Shown here one piece after another: positions 8,196 to 16,194 of a stretch of DNA of 64,000 nucleotides. Source of the stretch: Streptacidiphilus albus JL83 (GTDB lineage Bacteria; Actinomycetota; Actinomycetes; Streptomycetales; Streptomycetaceae). Under the pieces are notes generated by a model. It saw only the letters and a list, made by a program, of their open reading frames with translations. It was not told the DNA's origin and made no database searches. Both the position numbers and the translations under genes were made by a program. The stretch spans positions 4,412,017-4,476,016 of the forward strand of contig NZ_JQML01000001.1 in the NCBI RefSeq assembly GCF_000744705.1, in the 5' to 3' direction. The stretch's first letter is position 1, and every line of letters begins with the position of its first letter.

Positions 8196-9176
8196 TCAGG
8201 CGCGGGACGCCGCGGCGAGGGACTGGCGACGGGCGTTCAGCAGCAGGTCGTGACCGCCGCCAGGAATGTCCGCCAAGGCCTCCCAGGGCTCCCGGGAGCC
8301 GAGCGCGCCCAGGGCCTCGAAGACCTGGGCCGCCTGCGCCTTGCGGTTGCCGGCCCACAAGGCGTGGGCGAGGTGGCTCAGGTCGGAGACCGAGCGTGCC
8401 TCGCTCGACTGCCCGAGGAACCACCCGGCCCAGGCCCGCTCGGTATCCCGCTCGCACGGTTCACGCAGCCACTGGTTGCGCAGCAGCGCACCCCCGCCTG
8501 GGTCGGCGCGGATCCGCTCCACGTGCAGGTAGAGCGGAAGCAGCCGCAGCGGCGAACCGGCGGGGGCGTGCCCCAGCAGCCAGCTCGCGAACTCCCACGC
8601 GTCCCCCGACCGGCCTTGGCGCAGCCACCACCGCAGCATCCGGTGGTGTCCTTCGCGGCTGTAGGGGTCGCGTCGCTGGAGCTGTGACAGCAGCCACCAC
8701 GGACCCTCGCCCAGCATCCGGTCGGGCGGCCCGCCGCGTTGCTCCGGGAACCTTCGGCCCGGGTCGAGGACGGCCAGCTCCAACAGAGCCACCCACGGAA
8801 CGGGATCGGCCGGTGCGATCCGCGCCGCGTGCCAGCACTCCTCGCGGGCCGCCTCGTGCATCGGGCGGGCCTGAGCGTGGTCGGCCCGAGCAGCGGCCAG
8901 CGCCCGCAGCACCGCCACCCGCGCCCGCAGCACGGCAAGGTCGATACTGCCCGGATCCTCCCGGGCCCAGTGCTCCAGCACATCCGAGCGCGCCACCGCC
9001 CCCGCCAGCACCTGGCTGCGCGTGGTGCGCAGTGGCTGGTCGCGCCCGCTGCGTGCCAGCAGCTCGCGGGTGGACATCCACCGCCCCGCCTGGAGATCGG
9101 CCACCGCACCGCGTAGCTGGCCGTCGAGTCCGGCAGGATGGAAAACCACTTCGTCCTGACGCCCGGCGACCGCCAT
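8196..9176 (-). CDS. Hypothetical 326-residue protein, helical-repeat-like
   Basis: The start ATG at 9176 shares one base with the methyltransferase stop (TGATG), so the frame is firmly placed although it remains open upstream. The protein is rich in Ala, Arg, Leu and Trp and looks all-helical, with recurring W-x-A and helix-pair units (for example EECWHAARIAPADPVPWVAL and GDAWEFASWLLGHAPAG) reminiscent of TPR-like repeats. No signal peptide, membrane helix or catalytic motif is visible. I do not recognise the family. A scaffold or binding protein acting with the methyltransferase is plausible. Confidence 0.7.
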   Translation of the reverse strand: MAVAGRQDEVVFHPAGLDGQLRGAVADLQAGRWMSTRELLARSGRDQPLRTTRSQVLAGAVARSDVLEHWAREDPGSIDLAVLRARVAVLRALAAARADHAQARPMHEAAREECWHAARIAPADPVPWVALLELAVLDPGRRFPEQRGGPPDRMLGEGPWWLLSQLQRRDPYSREGHHRMLRWWLRQGRSGDAWEFASWLLGHAPAGSPLRLLPLYLHVERIRADPGGGALLRNQWLREPCERDTERAWAGWFLGQSSEARSVSDLSHLAHALWAGNRKAQAAQVFEALGALGSREPWEALADIPGGGHDLLLNARRQSLAAASRA

Positions 9177-10108
9177 CACCGCGCCCCGCCCGCGGCCGGC
9201 AGGCCCAGTCGGCCGAGCGCGCCGTACCGGGACACCGTCACGTCGTCCAGTTCGCTGAGTGCTTCGACGTCGGGCCGCCACTGGTTGACCATCGTCAATC
9301 CGGGGTCGGCGAGCTCCACGCTGCTCATAAGCGCGGCGAGCCGCTCCCGGCTTCGGGGGAAGATCTTGATCCCGTGGGACTGATAGATCGCGCTGATCGT
9401 CTGCCACGTTGCCGGAGCGAAGTCCGCGGTGGCGTGGGAGACGATCAGCCATGAGCCCGGCGGTAGACCCTGCATCAGCTCGGCGAGAAGTGCCTGCGGG
9501 TCCTCCTCGTCCGAGATGTATTCCAGCAACGATTCCAGGACGACCGCCACCGGGCGCGCCGGGGTGAGCAGCGAGCGCACAGCGGTGGAGGCGAGGATGT
9601 GCTGTGGATCGCTCAGCCGACCGCGTGTAACCGTCAACTGGTCCGGATGGCCGACTAGTTCGGCTCGCAGGTGGCTCAGAACGATTAGGTCGTGCTCCAC
9701 GTGCACCACCCGCGCCCCCGACGCCTCCTCCCGGACCACTCCATGCAGGTGCGGCCGGGACGGCAGGCCGGCCCCGATGATCAGGTAGTCCTGAACCTGC
9801 ACGTCCCGGGCCAGGTGCCGGAGCGCGCGCACCACGAACCGCCGACGAGCTTGCAGAGCCTTCGCGAGCGTGGGTGTGGCCTTGGCCAGCTGATCCGCAG
9901 CCGCCCGGTCGACGGGGAACGCGTCCTTGCCGCCGACGAGGTGGTTGTCGATCCGGGCCGGGACCGGCCGCCCGGTGCCCAGGTCTGAGCCGGGCACCCA
10001 GCCACAGAGGTAGGTCAGGATCGGAGCAGCCGTCGGACTGGCGCCAGCCAATGGCTCCACACAGCGTGCCTGGGATGGTGTCTGCTGCCGCTTCTGAAGC
10101 GTGGCCAT
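9176..10108 (-). CDS. SAM-dependent methyltransferase, DUF574/Methyltransf_19 family
   Basis: 310 residues. Shortly after the N-terminus is ARIDNHLVGGKDAFPVDRAA, the hallmark of the actinobacterial DUF574 family, followed by a Rossmann core (YLIIGAGLPSRPHLH, VVHVEHDLIVLSHLRAEL) and VVLESLLEYI. The ATG at 10108 was chosen for GAGGA 4 bases upstream. These proteins bind SAM, and several sit in secondary-metabolite loci, but their substrates are mostly unknown. It is the first gene of the long minus-strand operon, so its 490-base upstream region should hold the operon promoter. Confidence 0.9.
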   Translation of the reverse strand: MATLQKRQQTPSQARCVEPLAGASPTAAPILTYLCGWVPGSDLGTGRPVPARIDNHLVGGKDAFPVDRAAADQLAKATPTLAKALQARRRFVVRALRHLARDVQVQDYLIIGAGLPSRPHLHGVVREEASGARVVHVEHDLIVLSHLRAELVGHPDQLTVTRGRLSDPQHILASTAVRSLLTPARPVAVVLESLLEYISDEEDPQALLAELMQGLPPGSWLIVSHATADFAPATWQTISAIYQSHGIKIFPRSRERLAALMSSVELADPGLTMVNQWRPDVEALSELDDVTVSRYGALGRLGLPAAGGAR

Positions 10109-10598
10109 GGTGTCCTCGGCGATTTCTGGGCCTTCGGGGGTGGGGCTTAGTGCACCCGCACACCGCGGAGCGGGTCCGCGGTGTGCAGGCTTTCGGATGG
10201 GGTGGGCCGCGCCCTTCGCGCGATGAGCGCGGCCCGTTCTTCCTGCTGCGGCGCCAAGCTGGTGGAACGCGACCACAGCAGGAGACCTTCAGCTGTCCAT
10301 CGACGTCGAACTTCATGCTGTCGGTGGATCGATGGACGGGGTCACCGCAGAGCGGGACGAGTTTGGGACGTCCTGGGACGTCTTGCAGGTTGGTATGGGG
10401 AGAGATAGGCAACATGCCGTCATGGCATCGGACGGACGACCTGGTCAGCCGTCGATCGCGATTCCTTCGACAGATCAAAGAGAACCACTGCCAAGTTGGC
10501 TGAAACAGAGCAGACTTGCTGCATACATGTGGCGTGCATGCGACAAAGTCGCGGCTGAGCTGTGGTGTTGCGGGAGTAAGAAGTTCAGGAGGCAGCCG
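10109..10598. promoter_or_regulatory. Divergent regulatory region with hairpins and ACGT repeats
   Basis: This 490-base gap separates the minus-strand biosynthetic operon from the plus-strand regulator. It contains a perfect 11-bp inverted repeat with a 7-base loop (10158-10168 / 10176-10186), a 9-bp stem with a 14-base loop (10204-10212 / 10227-10235), a 9-bp inverted repeat GTCCATCGA / TCGATGGAC (10295-10303 / 10329-10337), and three direct repeats of GGGACG(A/T) at 10354-10381 spaced 11 and 10 bp. The first two may be terminator or attenuator hairpins in the leader of the operon. The repeats resemble operator half-sites. Confidence 0.6.
10354..10384. promoter_or_regulatory. Three direct repeats GGGACG(A/T), helical phasing
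   Basis: ACGA begins at 10357 and ACGT at 10368 and 10378, each preceded by GGG. The spacings are 11 and 10 bp, so all three lie on one face of the helix. The same ACGT-centred repeat occurs five times upstream of the radical SAM gene at 19158-19203. This is probably the binding site of one of the cluster's XRE-type regulators. Confidence 0.55.
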
Positions 10599-11912
10599 AT
10601 GGTCGTCAACAGGAGGCCAGACCTGGTGGCCCAGCGGGAGCTGGTCGGCCACACCCAGGAGACCCTCGCGGCCTCACTCGGAGTAGACCGGTCTACAGTC
10701 CACCGTTGGGAGAGCGGGAAGGGTGCCCCTCGTCCATGGCTTCGGCCCCTGCTTGCCGCAGAGCTGCGCATTACTACGACGCAGCTGAACGCACTGCTGG
10801 CGACCGACCAAGAAGGAAGCGACGTAGCTGATCCGCGAGCACCGGCAGTGATCTCCGAGCGTGTTGCTGAAGCCGGCGAACTACATCTGGCCGAAAGCGA
10901 GATGCACGTAGCGGACTGGGCATCCGGTTTCAAGACCCCAGCGACCCTGCTGACGGACGGCCGTCCTTGGGTGACGCCCGACGACGTCGCCGTGGCGGAC
11001 AGCATGCTCGCAATGTTCCGCCAGCTCGACCATACGCACGGCGCTGGCCCCTTCGCCGCTCAGGTGACCGCCTATATCGACACCGAGCTCGCGGCGCTGC
11101 TCTCCCGACCCGCCGCGAGCGAGGACACGGTGCACGCCAGGGCCCGTGTAGCCACTGGCTTCCTGGAGTTGGCCGGCTACCAGGCCGTCGATGTCGGGGA
11201 TCCAAACCGCGCCCGGGCGTACTACCTCCGGGCGTTGGCGTTGACGAGCGCGACTCACAACCAGGCATATGGGGCCTACCTCGTCGCGGTGAACCTCGGG
11301 CACCTGGCTCTGCACGGCCTCCAGCCGCGCACCGCCCTGCACTGGGCCGAGTCTGCGGCAACAGCAGCTAGCACTGCGGCGAGTCCCGCGACGCGAGCCG
11401 CCATCACCGCGGTACGAGCACGGGCCCACGCTCGGATGGGCCAGGAGCAGGAAGCTACCGCGCTGATCCTCCAGGCGGAGCAACTGCTCAGCTCGTCGGT
11501 TCCCGCAGACGAACCGTCGTGGATCAGGTACTTCACCCCCGCTTACCTGGCGGACGAGGTTGCACACTGCCTGCACGACCTCGGCCGCTCCCCGGCCGCC
11601 CGGGGCCACCTCGCGGACGCCATCCAGGGCGTGGGGCGCGACAAGGTGCGACGCCTGGCGATCGACGCTGCCCTGCTCGCCTCGACGTGGCTGCGTTCGG
11701 GCGACATCGACCAGGCGTGTGCCGCCGGCCTCGATGCGGTGAACTACGCAGCCAGAACCTCATCCGGGCGCTGCATCCAGCGCGTCGCTGACGTCCTGGC
11801 CGGGCTCGACGCCCATGCCGACTACGCGCCGGTAGCCGAGCTGCGCGAGTACGCACGCTCCGTCCTACCGGCTGCGGACCGGGCAGCGGCGGCTACGGCT
11901 CGCGGCGCATGA
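10599..11912 (+). CDS. XRE-family regulator with C-terminal helical repeats
   Basis: 437 residues. An N-terminal helix-turn-helix (about 8-60: LVGHTQETLAASLGVDRSTV, then HRWESGKGAPRPWLRP) is followed by a long all-helical region with TPR-like Ala-rich pairs (DPNRARAYYLRALALTSATH and similar). An AGGAGG site lies 6 bases upstream of ATG 10599, which fixes the start against the longer open frame. Such regulators are common as pathway-specific switches in Streptomyces clusters, the repeat domain sensing a peptide or small ligand. It is divergent from the methyltransferase operon, downstream of the GGGACGT repeats. It converges with the S9 peptidase, and the two coding ends overlap by 20 bases. 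Confidence 0.9.
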   Translation: MVVNRRPDLVAQRELVGHTQETLAASLGVDRSTVHRWESGKGAPRPWLRPLLAAELRITTTQLNALLATDQEGSDVADPRAPAVISERVAEAGELHLAESEMHVADWASGFKTPATLLTDGRPWVTPDDVAVADSMLAMFRQLDHTHGAGPFAAQVTAYIDTELAALLSRPAASEDTVHARARVATGFLELAGYQAVDVGDPNRARAYYLRALALTSATHNQAYGAYLVAVNLGHLALHGLQPRTALHWAESAATAASTAASPATRAAITAVRARAHARMGQEQEATALILQAEQLLSSSVPADEPSWIRYFTPAYLADEVAHCLHDLGRSPAARGHLADAIQGVGRDKVRRLAIDAALLASTWLRSGDIDQACAAGLDAVNYAARTSSGRCIQRVADVLAGLDAHADYAPVAELREYARSVLPAADRAAAATARGA

Positions 11913-13680
11913 GTCCTTCGTAGAAGTCGAGCTCGGCCTCCAGGGCGCGCTCCAACGCGGCCGGCGCGGACAGGTAGTGGCCGACGCCCTCCAGGAAGAG
12001 GGTCTCGTGGGCGTGACCGAGTGCCGCAAGATCGTCCGAGAACCGACGGGCGTCCTCCGCAGCGGCGATCTCGTCAGCGGTACCGTGGATCAGCAGCACC
12101 GGGATGTGCATAGCCTCGGCGCGGACTTCACCGGCCCGGCCAGCCAGGATGGCTGCGTGTGGCCGCTGGAAGCGGGGGACGGCCTTCTCCCAGCGCGCCG
12201 GGTCGATGATCGCGGAAGTGGCGGTAGCCGCCGTGAACGGGCCTTGTCGGCAGGCAGCCTGCAGAGCGGTATATCCGCCCGCGCTGGCTCCGGAAATGAA
12301 GACGGCCTCACGTAGCACTTTGCCGCTCTCCAGCAGGTGGCGGGCTACGGTCGCGCAGTCCTCCACGTCGTACTCGCCCCAGTGGCCGTGCAGGGATTGT
12401 CGGAAGGCCCGGCCCTGGCCGGTGCTGCCGCGATAGGCCACTTCCGCCACGGCGAAGCCTCGGCTGACGAAGAACTGCACAGTCCAGTCCAGGCGCAGTG
12501 GGACGTCGTCGGTGGGGCCTGGGTGGGCGCGGACGATCAGTGGGGCAGGCTGTCCTCGGTCGGGCTGATGCAGCAGGTAGCGGATGGGGAGTCGGCCCGA
12601 GCGGGCGGTCCGAATGGCGGGGGGCGGGGTGGTGGACAGTACAGAGATGTCGTTGGTGCTGGAGCCGATCGATACCGCCGGTTGCCCTCCGGGTCGGCCG
12701 AGGTCGACCGTTCGTACGGACGGTCGACTGGTGGGGGTTGATCCGATGAGGAACACGTGGTCGCCGAGCGTGGCAACGTATGGCTTGACCGAGGTCACGT
12801 TGGTGGCGGGCCGGGTCAGCAGCCCATCGCGGTCCATAGCCACCAGTTCGGTGCGGATGCCGTCGTGGACCGTCAGCACGATCTGCCCGGAGTCGGTGAA
12901 GGCGTACGACCTGTACCCGCCCTCCCAGGGAGCAGGCGCGCAGTCGGCGTCCATCGGCGCTACCGGCTCCACAGCCTCGCCTGTCCAGCGGTAGAGGTTC
13001 CACCATCCGGTGCGGTCAGACATGAAGTACAGCTGCCCGCCGGGGCCCCAGAGTGGCTGGACCACGGCTTCCCGGTCGCTGCCGGCCAGCAGGTGCCCTG
13101 GGCCCGTCTGGTCGGGCAGCGAGTCGATCAGCATGAGCCTCGTGGAGTCCCACGGCATCCGGTCGGAGTCCCACTCCAGATAGGCGAGCGTGCCGCCGTG
13201 CAGCTGCGGGGCGGCGAGGAATCCGGTAGAGCTGACCAGCACCCGAACTTCGCCGTCCTGGGCGATCTCAACGATCTGGTCGCCGTCGTCGGTCCCTCGG
13301 ACAGCGAGCAGGGTCTCCCCAGCGTGGTGCAACTCGCCGTACAGGTAGTCATCAGCCACAGCGACCGCCGGCTCCGTTCCCCCGTCGGGCCGGAGCCGGT
13401 AGACCTTGTTGTCCTCGCCAACGACCCACTGAGCGTTCGCGGCAATGGCGAAGGAGCCACCGCCGTACGCGTGAAGCCAGCCACCCACCGACATTCCAGG
13501 CGGAGTTTGTGCCCGGGGCGGAGCGTTACGGCCTGCGCGCATCAACCGGCGGGCCCCGCCCATGTCGGGGTCGGACTGGAGCCACCACAGGGCGCCGTCC
13601 GCAGTCAGCAGTTCATCGTGCGACACCTGCTTGCGGGCCACCCACTGCGCCGTGAGCGGCCCACCGTCCTCGCCGGTCAT
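11893..13680 (-). CDS. S9 prolyl-oligopeptidase family serine peptidase
   Basis: 595 residues: an N-terminal beta-propeller-like region with repeated W-x-L/Y-R and TELVAMDRDG-type blades (about 1-340), then an alpha/beta-hydrolase domain with the nucleophile motif GASAGGYTAL, an Asp in HGTADEI and a catalytic His in EGVGHYLSAP. ATG 13680 follows AAGGGGAACGG. No signal peptide, so it is cytoplasmic. S9 peptidases cleave short peptides after Pro or other residues, and some act on leader peptides of modified peptides. Here it could mature a cluster peptide or inactivate it for self-protection. It is third in a minus-strand run after the regulator and the reductase. Confidence 0.88.
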   Translation of the reverse strand: MTGEDGGPLTAQWVARKQVSHDELLTADGALWWLQSDPDMGGARRLMRAGRNAPPRAQTPPGMSVGGWLHAYGGGSFAIAANAQWVVGEDNKVYRLRPDGGTEPAVAVADDYLYGELHHAGETLLAVRGTDDGDQIVEIAQDGEVRVLVSSTGFLAAPQLHGGTLAYLEWDSDRMPWDSTRLMLIDSLPDQTGPGHLLAGSDREAVVQPLWGPGGQLYFMSDRTGWWNLYRWTGEAVEPVAPMDADCAPAPWEGGYRSYAFTDSGQIVLTVHDGIRTELVAMDRDGLLTRPATNVTSVKPYVATLGDHVFLIGSTPTSRPSVRTVDLGRPGGQPAVSIGSSTNDISVLSTTPPPAIRTARSGRLPIRYLLHQPDRGQPAPLIVRAHPGPTDDVPLRLDWTVQFFVSRGFAVAEVAYRGSTGQGRAFRQSLHGHWGEYDVEDCATVARHLLESGKVLREAVFISGASAGGYTALQAACRQGPFTAATATSAIIDPARWEKAVPRFQRPHAAILAGRAGEVRAEAMHIPVLLIHGTADEIAAAEDARRFSDDLAALGHAHETLFLEGVGHYLSAPAALERALEAELDFYEGLMRREP

Positions 13681-13753
13681 CCGTTCCCCTTGGCCGTCAC
13701 CGTGCCCGGGCTCGAAGGCTACCGATCCGGCGGGCACGGCCGAAGGGAAGGGC

Positions 13754-14440
13754 TCAGGCGTCGCTGCTCTCCTTCGGAGCGTAGCGCAGCAGGACGACGT
13801 CGCCGACTGGTTGGGCCTCGATCAGCTTCAGTCGGCGGGTGCTACCGCCAGGGAACTGCGCGGGCTGGACGAACCGCGGTGCGGCGGCGTCGCCGACGAG
13901 CAGGGGCGCGACGGCAATGTGTACCTCGTCGGCCAAGCCCTGGGAGAGAAACTGGGTGTGGATGGAGCTGCCGCCCTCGACCATCAGGCGCTTGACGCCG
14001 CGGGTGGCCAGGTCTTCGAGGAGCGCACCGAAGTCCACGGTCGGACCGGTGCTGACGATGTCGGCGAGTCCGCCCAGGCTCTCGCGCAGCTTCGACGCGG
14101 CAGCGTCGGTGGTGTAGACAACCTTCTTGTCACCGAAGTGCCAGAACTTGAGGTCACGGTCGAGGTCGCCGCTCGCGGAGATGGTGACCTTGAGGGGATA
14201 CTCGGACTTGCCTGCGGCGATGCGCTCCTCGCGGCGCTTGTCGCTGTAGACGAGCAGCCTCGGGTTGTCGCTGCGCAGGGTGTTGCCGCCGATGAGGATG
14301 GCGTCCGATTCGGATCGGACCTGGTCCACGCGGTCGAAGTCCTCGGCATTCGACAGGAGCAGGCGCTGCGGAGAGCTGTCGTCGATGTAGCCATCGATGG
14401 AGGTGGCAACGCTCAGCAGGACGAAGGGGCGGTCGGCCAT
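13754..14440 (-). CDS. RibD C-terminal/dihydrofolate-reductase-like reductase
   Basis: 228 residues matching the RibD_C pyrimidine reductase fold: SVATSIDGYIDD at the N-terminus, DAILIGGNTLRSDNPRLL (NADPH and substrate loop), then LMVEGGSSIHTQFLSQGLAD and DEVHIAVAPLLVGD. The family reduces the ribose of a diaminopyrimidine or related nucleotide with NADPH. Since no other riboflavin genes are near, it probably reduces a nucleoside-like or heterocyclic intermediate of this cluster. Start: ATG 14440 gives the canonical N-terminus, but its ribosome site is weak; ATG 14488, which overlaps the upstream regulator's stop, is the alternative. Confidence 0.85.
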   Translation of the reverse strand: MADRPFVLLSVATSIDGYIDDSSPQRLLLSNAEDFDRVDQVRSESDAILIGGNTLRSDNPRLLVYSDKRREERIAAGKSEYPLKVTISASGDLDRDLKFWHFGDKKVVYTTDAAASKLRESLGGLADIVSTGPTVDFGALLEDLATRGVKRLMVEGGSSIHTQFLSQGLADEVHIAVAPLLVGDAAAPRFVQPAQFPGGSTRRLKLIEAQPVGDVVLLRYAPKESSDA

Positions 14441-14477
14441 CGTGCGATCCGTTCTCTCGGCGTGAAGTCCACCCTGA

Positions 14478-15857
14478 TCAGACTTCATGGAACATCATGC
14501 TGTCGAGTGCTGCCTGAAACTGGCTCACTTCAGAAACAGCGCGCCATGGTTGGAGCAGGGCGTCCAGTGCAGCCAGCTCGCTGAAGATCCGGGCCGATCC
14601 AGTTACGGCACCGATCGACAGGGCTTCAGTGGCGGTGGCGGCAGCCAGTTCCGGGCCGACCGCGTGGAGCTGGGCGACGGCGGACCGGGCGAGGTAGACG
14701 CCTCGGTCACGACGGTATGAGGCCGGCAGCGCACGGATGGCCCGCTCAAAGCCGATCACCGCCGCCTCGTGGTGGCCCAGGGCGGACAGGGAGCGTGCTC
14801 GCTGCGCCTCCACATAGGCCGCGTTCATCCAGCGTCCCCGGCCGATCGCCTCCTCGTGCTCTCCGCTGACCAGGACGAGGGCCTGATCGTAGGCCCTCTG
14901 GGACGAGAGTTCGTCGCCGAGCAGTGCGTGGCCGTGCGCGCCGTAGACCGCGCCCATGGCGCTGAGCCGGCTGTCCGGGTGGGCCAACCGTTGTGCGGCA
15001 TCGGCGAGGTCGACTGCATCGAGCGATTCCTGCATGTCACCGGCGAGTTGGGACTTCCGCGCCATGACGTAGGTCGTCAGGTCAGCGTCTCCGGCGCCGT
15101 TGGACCAGTCGACCGCCCGATCTGCCCAGTACTGGGCGGCAGGGTGATCACCGCTGTCCTGGTACAGCCAGCTACAGAACTCCGCGTACTCGGCCTGGAC
15201 TTGCAGGAGGTCTCGGCGATCGCGACCGTTCGCCTCACGGCGAAGATGCTGCACGAGACGGATGTGTCCCTGCGCGGTGGCGATGACGTTGCGGGGGCCG
15301 AGTACGTTGTCGCACTCGGCGAGCGATCGCCGCAGGGTCCGCATGTTCTCTACCGGGTTCACGTCAGGCGAGAGAGCGGGTGGGGCCATCTGTAACGAAG
15401 GAGCGGCGTTTCCGGAGAGCACTGCCCCGCCGACCGCTGCTGTGATCCCGCGCAGCAGAGCTCTGCGCGGCATGGCCACGAAGATGATCTTTCCGTCTGA
15501 TGTTCGGCAGCCGACCCGGACTTCTCCGCTCATGAGCGCCATGGAGGCACCAGCGGGCAGCATGTCGGCCAGGGGCTCCCTGTGCTGGGGTGTGCTCGCA
15601 GGGCTGGAAGGCTTGCGCCTGGCGGGGGGTGGTGGAGGGTCCGGCTGGGTGGACGGCGTGAGTAGCTCCGTCAGCTCATCCGGGCTCACCCGCAGCAGTG
15701 CGGCGAGCTTCGGCCTCTGCCACGGCCGCGGCTCGCCATCGCCGCGCTCCCATCGGCCCACCGTCGAGCGCTCGACGCCGGACGCTTCGGCCAAGGACTC
15801 TTGCGTGAAGCCCGCGCCCTTCCGGTGCTGGATGAACCGCTCGCGTCTGCGCCCCAT
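14478..15857 (-). CDS. XRE-family regulator with C-terminal helical repeats (second copy)
   Basis: 459 residues. A helix-turn-helix (GAGFTQESLAEASGVERSTV, then GRWERGDGEPRPWQRP, about 12-55) is followed by a Pro-rich linker and a TPR-like domain (DLLQVQAEYAEFCSWLYQD, AAVIGFERAIRALPASYRRD). It shares its layout with the regulator at 10599-11912. The start was set at ATG 15857, directly before the HTH. It is divergent from the 46-residue peptide gene, with 182 bases between, and is followed by the reductase and the S9 peptidase. It probably controls the plus-strand operon and itself. Confidence 0.88.
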   Translation of the reverse strand: MGRRRERFIQHRKGAGFTQESLAEASGVERSTVGRWERGDGEPRPWQRPKLAALLRVSPDELTELLTPSTQPDPPPPPARRKPSSPASTPQHREPLADMLPAGASMALMSGEVRVGCRTSDGKIIFVAMPRRALLRGITAAVGGAVLSGNAAPSLQMAPPALSPDVNPVENMRTLRRSLAECDNVLGPRNVIATAQGHIRLVQHLRREANGRDRRDLLQVQAEYAEFCSWLYQDSGDHPAAQYWADRAVDWSNGAGDADLTTYVMARKSQLAGDMQESLDAVDLADAAQRLAHPDSRLSAMGAVYGAHGHALLGDELSSQRAYDQALVLVSGEHEEAIGRGRWMNAAYVEAQRARSLSALGHHEAAVIGFERAIRALPASYRRDRGVYLARSAVAQLHAVGPELAAATATEALSIGAVTGSARIFSELAALDALLQPWRAVSEVSQFQAALDSMMFHEV

Positions 15858-16039
15858 CGGCCACCACCCCCAACTGCGCCAAACCGTCCGTTGGCAGAAC
15901 GTGCCAGGCCGCGCCTGGGTTTCCCCCAGGGATGCCACAACAGTGCATCAATTCTGCTCTGTTCAATGACCGTTCGCAGCGATTCCCTGGTTCTCGCCGG
16001 TCAGCCCGGCGAACACCCGATGGAAGGAAGGTCAACGGC
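15858..16039. promoter_or_regulatory. Divergent promoter region, regulator / peptide operon
   Basis: The gap holds a perfect 6-bp inverted repeat CCAGGC-CGC-GCCTGG (15904-15918) and one ACGT element in GCAGAACGTGCC (15899-15902), which resembles the last units of the array at 19158-19203. No convincing -35/-10 pair is seen. A strong GGAAGGAAGG ribosome site (16022-16031) leads into the peptide gene. Confidence 0.45.
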
Positions 16040-16180
16040 ATGGAAAGCACCTCGCCTGCTGTCCAGGACGACAACGGAGGCGGCCTCCTGCTCGCCGCCC
16101 GCAAGATCCGGGCCGCGCGTTCCCGCGCGGATGTCCCCTCCGACAACACGGGCGGCAAGTCCGACCAGAACGACACCTGA
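16040..16180 (+). CDS. 46-residue small peptide, candidate precursor
   Basis: The ATG at 16040 has an excellent GGAAGGAAGG ribosome site 8 bases upstream. The product starts MESTSPAVQDDNGGGLLLAA, continues with a basic stretch (ARKIRAARSRADV) and ends in a polar tail SDNTGGKSDQNDT. An amphipathic, basic middle with an Asp/Asn/Thr-rich tail is compatible with a recognition region followed by a modifiable core. It is the first gene of the plus-strand operon, 14 bases ahead of a JmjC oxygenase, a family that can hydroxylate Asp, Asn, Arg or His. No Cys is present, so thioether chemistry is excluded. No known precursor family matches from memory. Confidence 0.7.
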   Translation: MESTSPAVQDDNGGGLLLAARKIRAARSRADVPSDNTGGKSDQNDT

Positions 16181-16194
16181 GTCGGACGCCCACG

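Noticed and set aside
6082..8253. A 723-codon plus-strand open frame
   Set aside because: It lies antisense to the glutamine-synthetase-like and permease genes, has His/Arg/Pro-rich low-information sequence and no ribosome site; a GC-bias shadow.
9177..10652. Extension of the 8196-9176 protein upstream to an 818-residue product
   Set aside because: The upstream part is out of phase with the SAM methyltransferase gene and has no domain; the TGATG junction sets the start at 9176.
13754..14440. Part of a riboflavin biosynthesis operon
   Set aside because: No deaminase domain and no ribE/ribA/ribH neighbours; only the RibD C-terminal reductase fold is present.
16040..16180. Lanthipeptide or thiopeptide precursor
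   Set aside because: The peptide has no Cys, and no LanB/LanC/LanM or YcaO enzyme is in the window.
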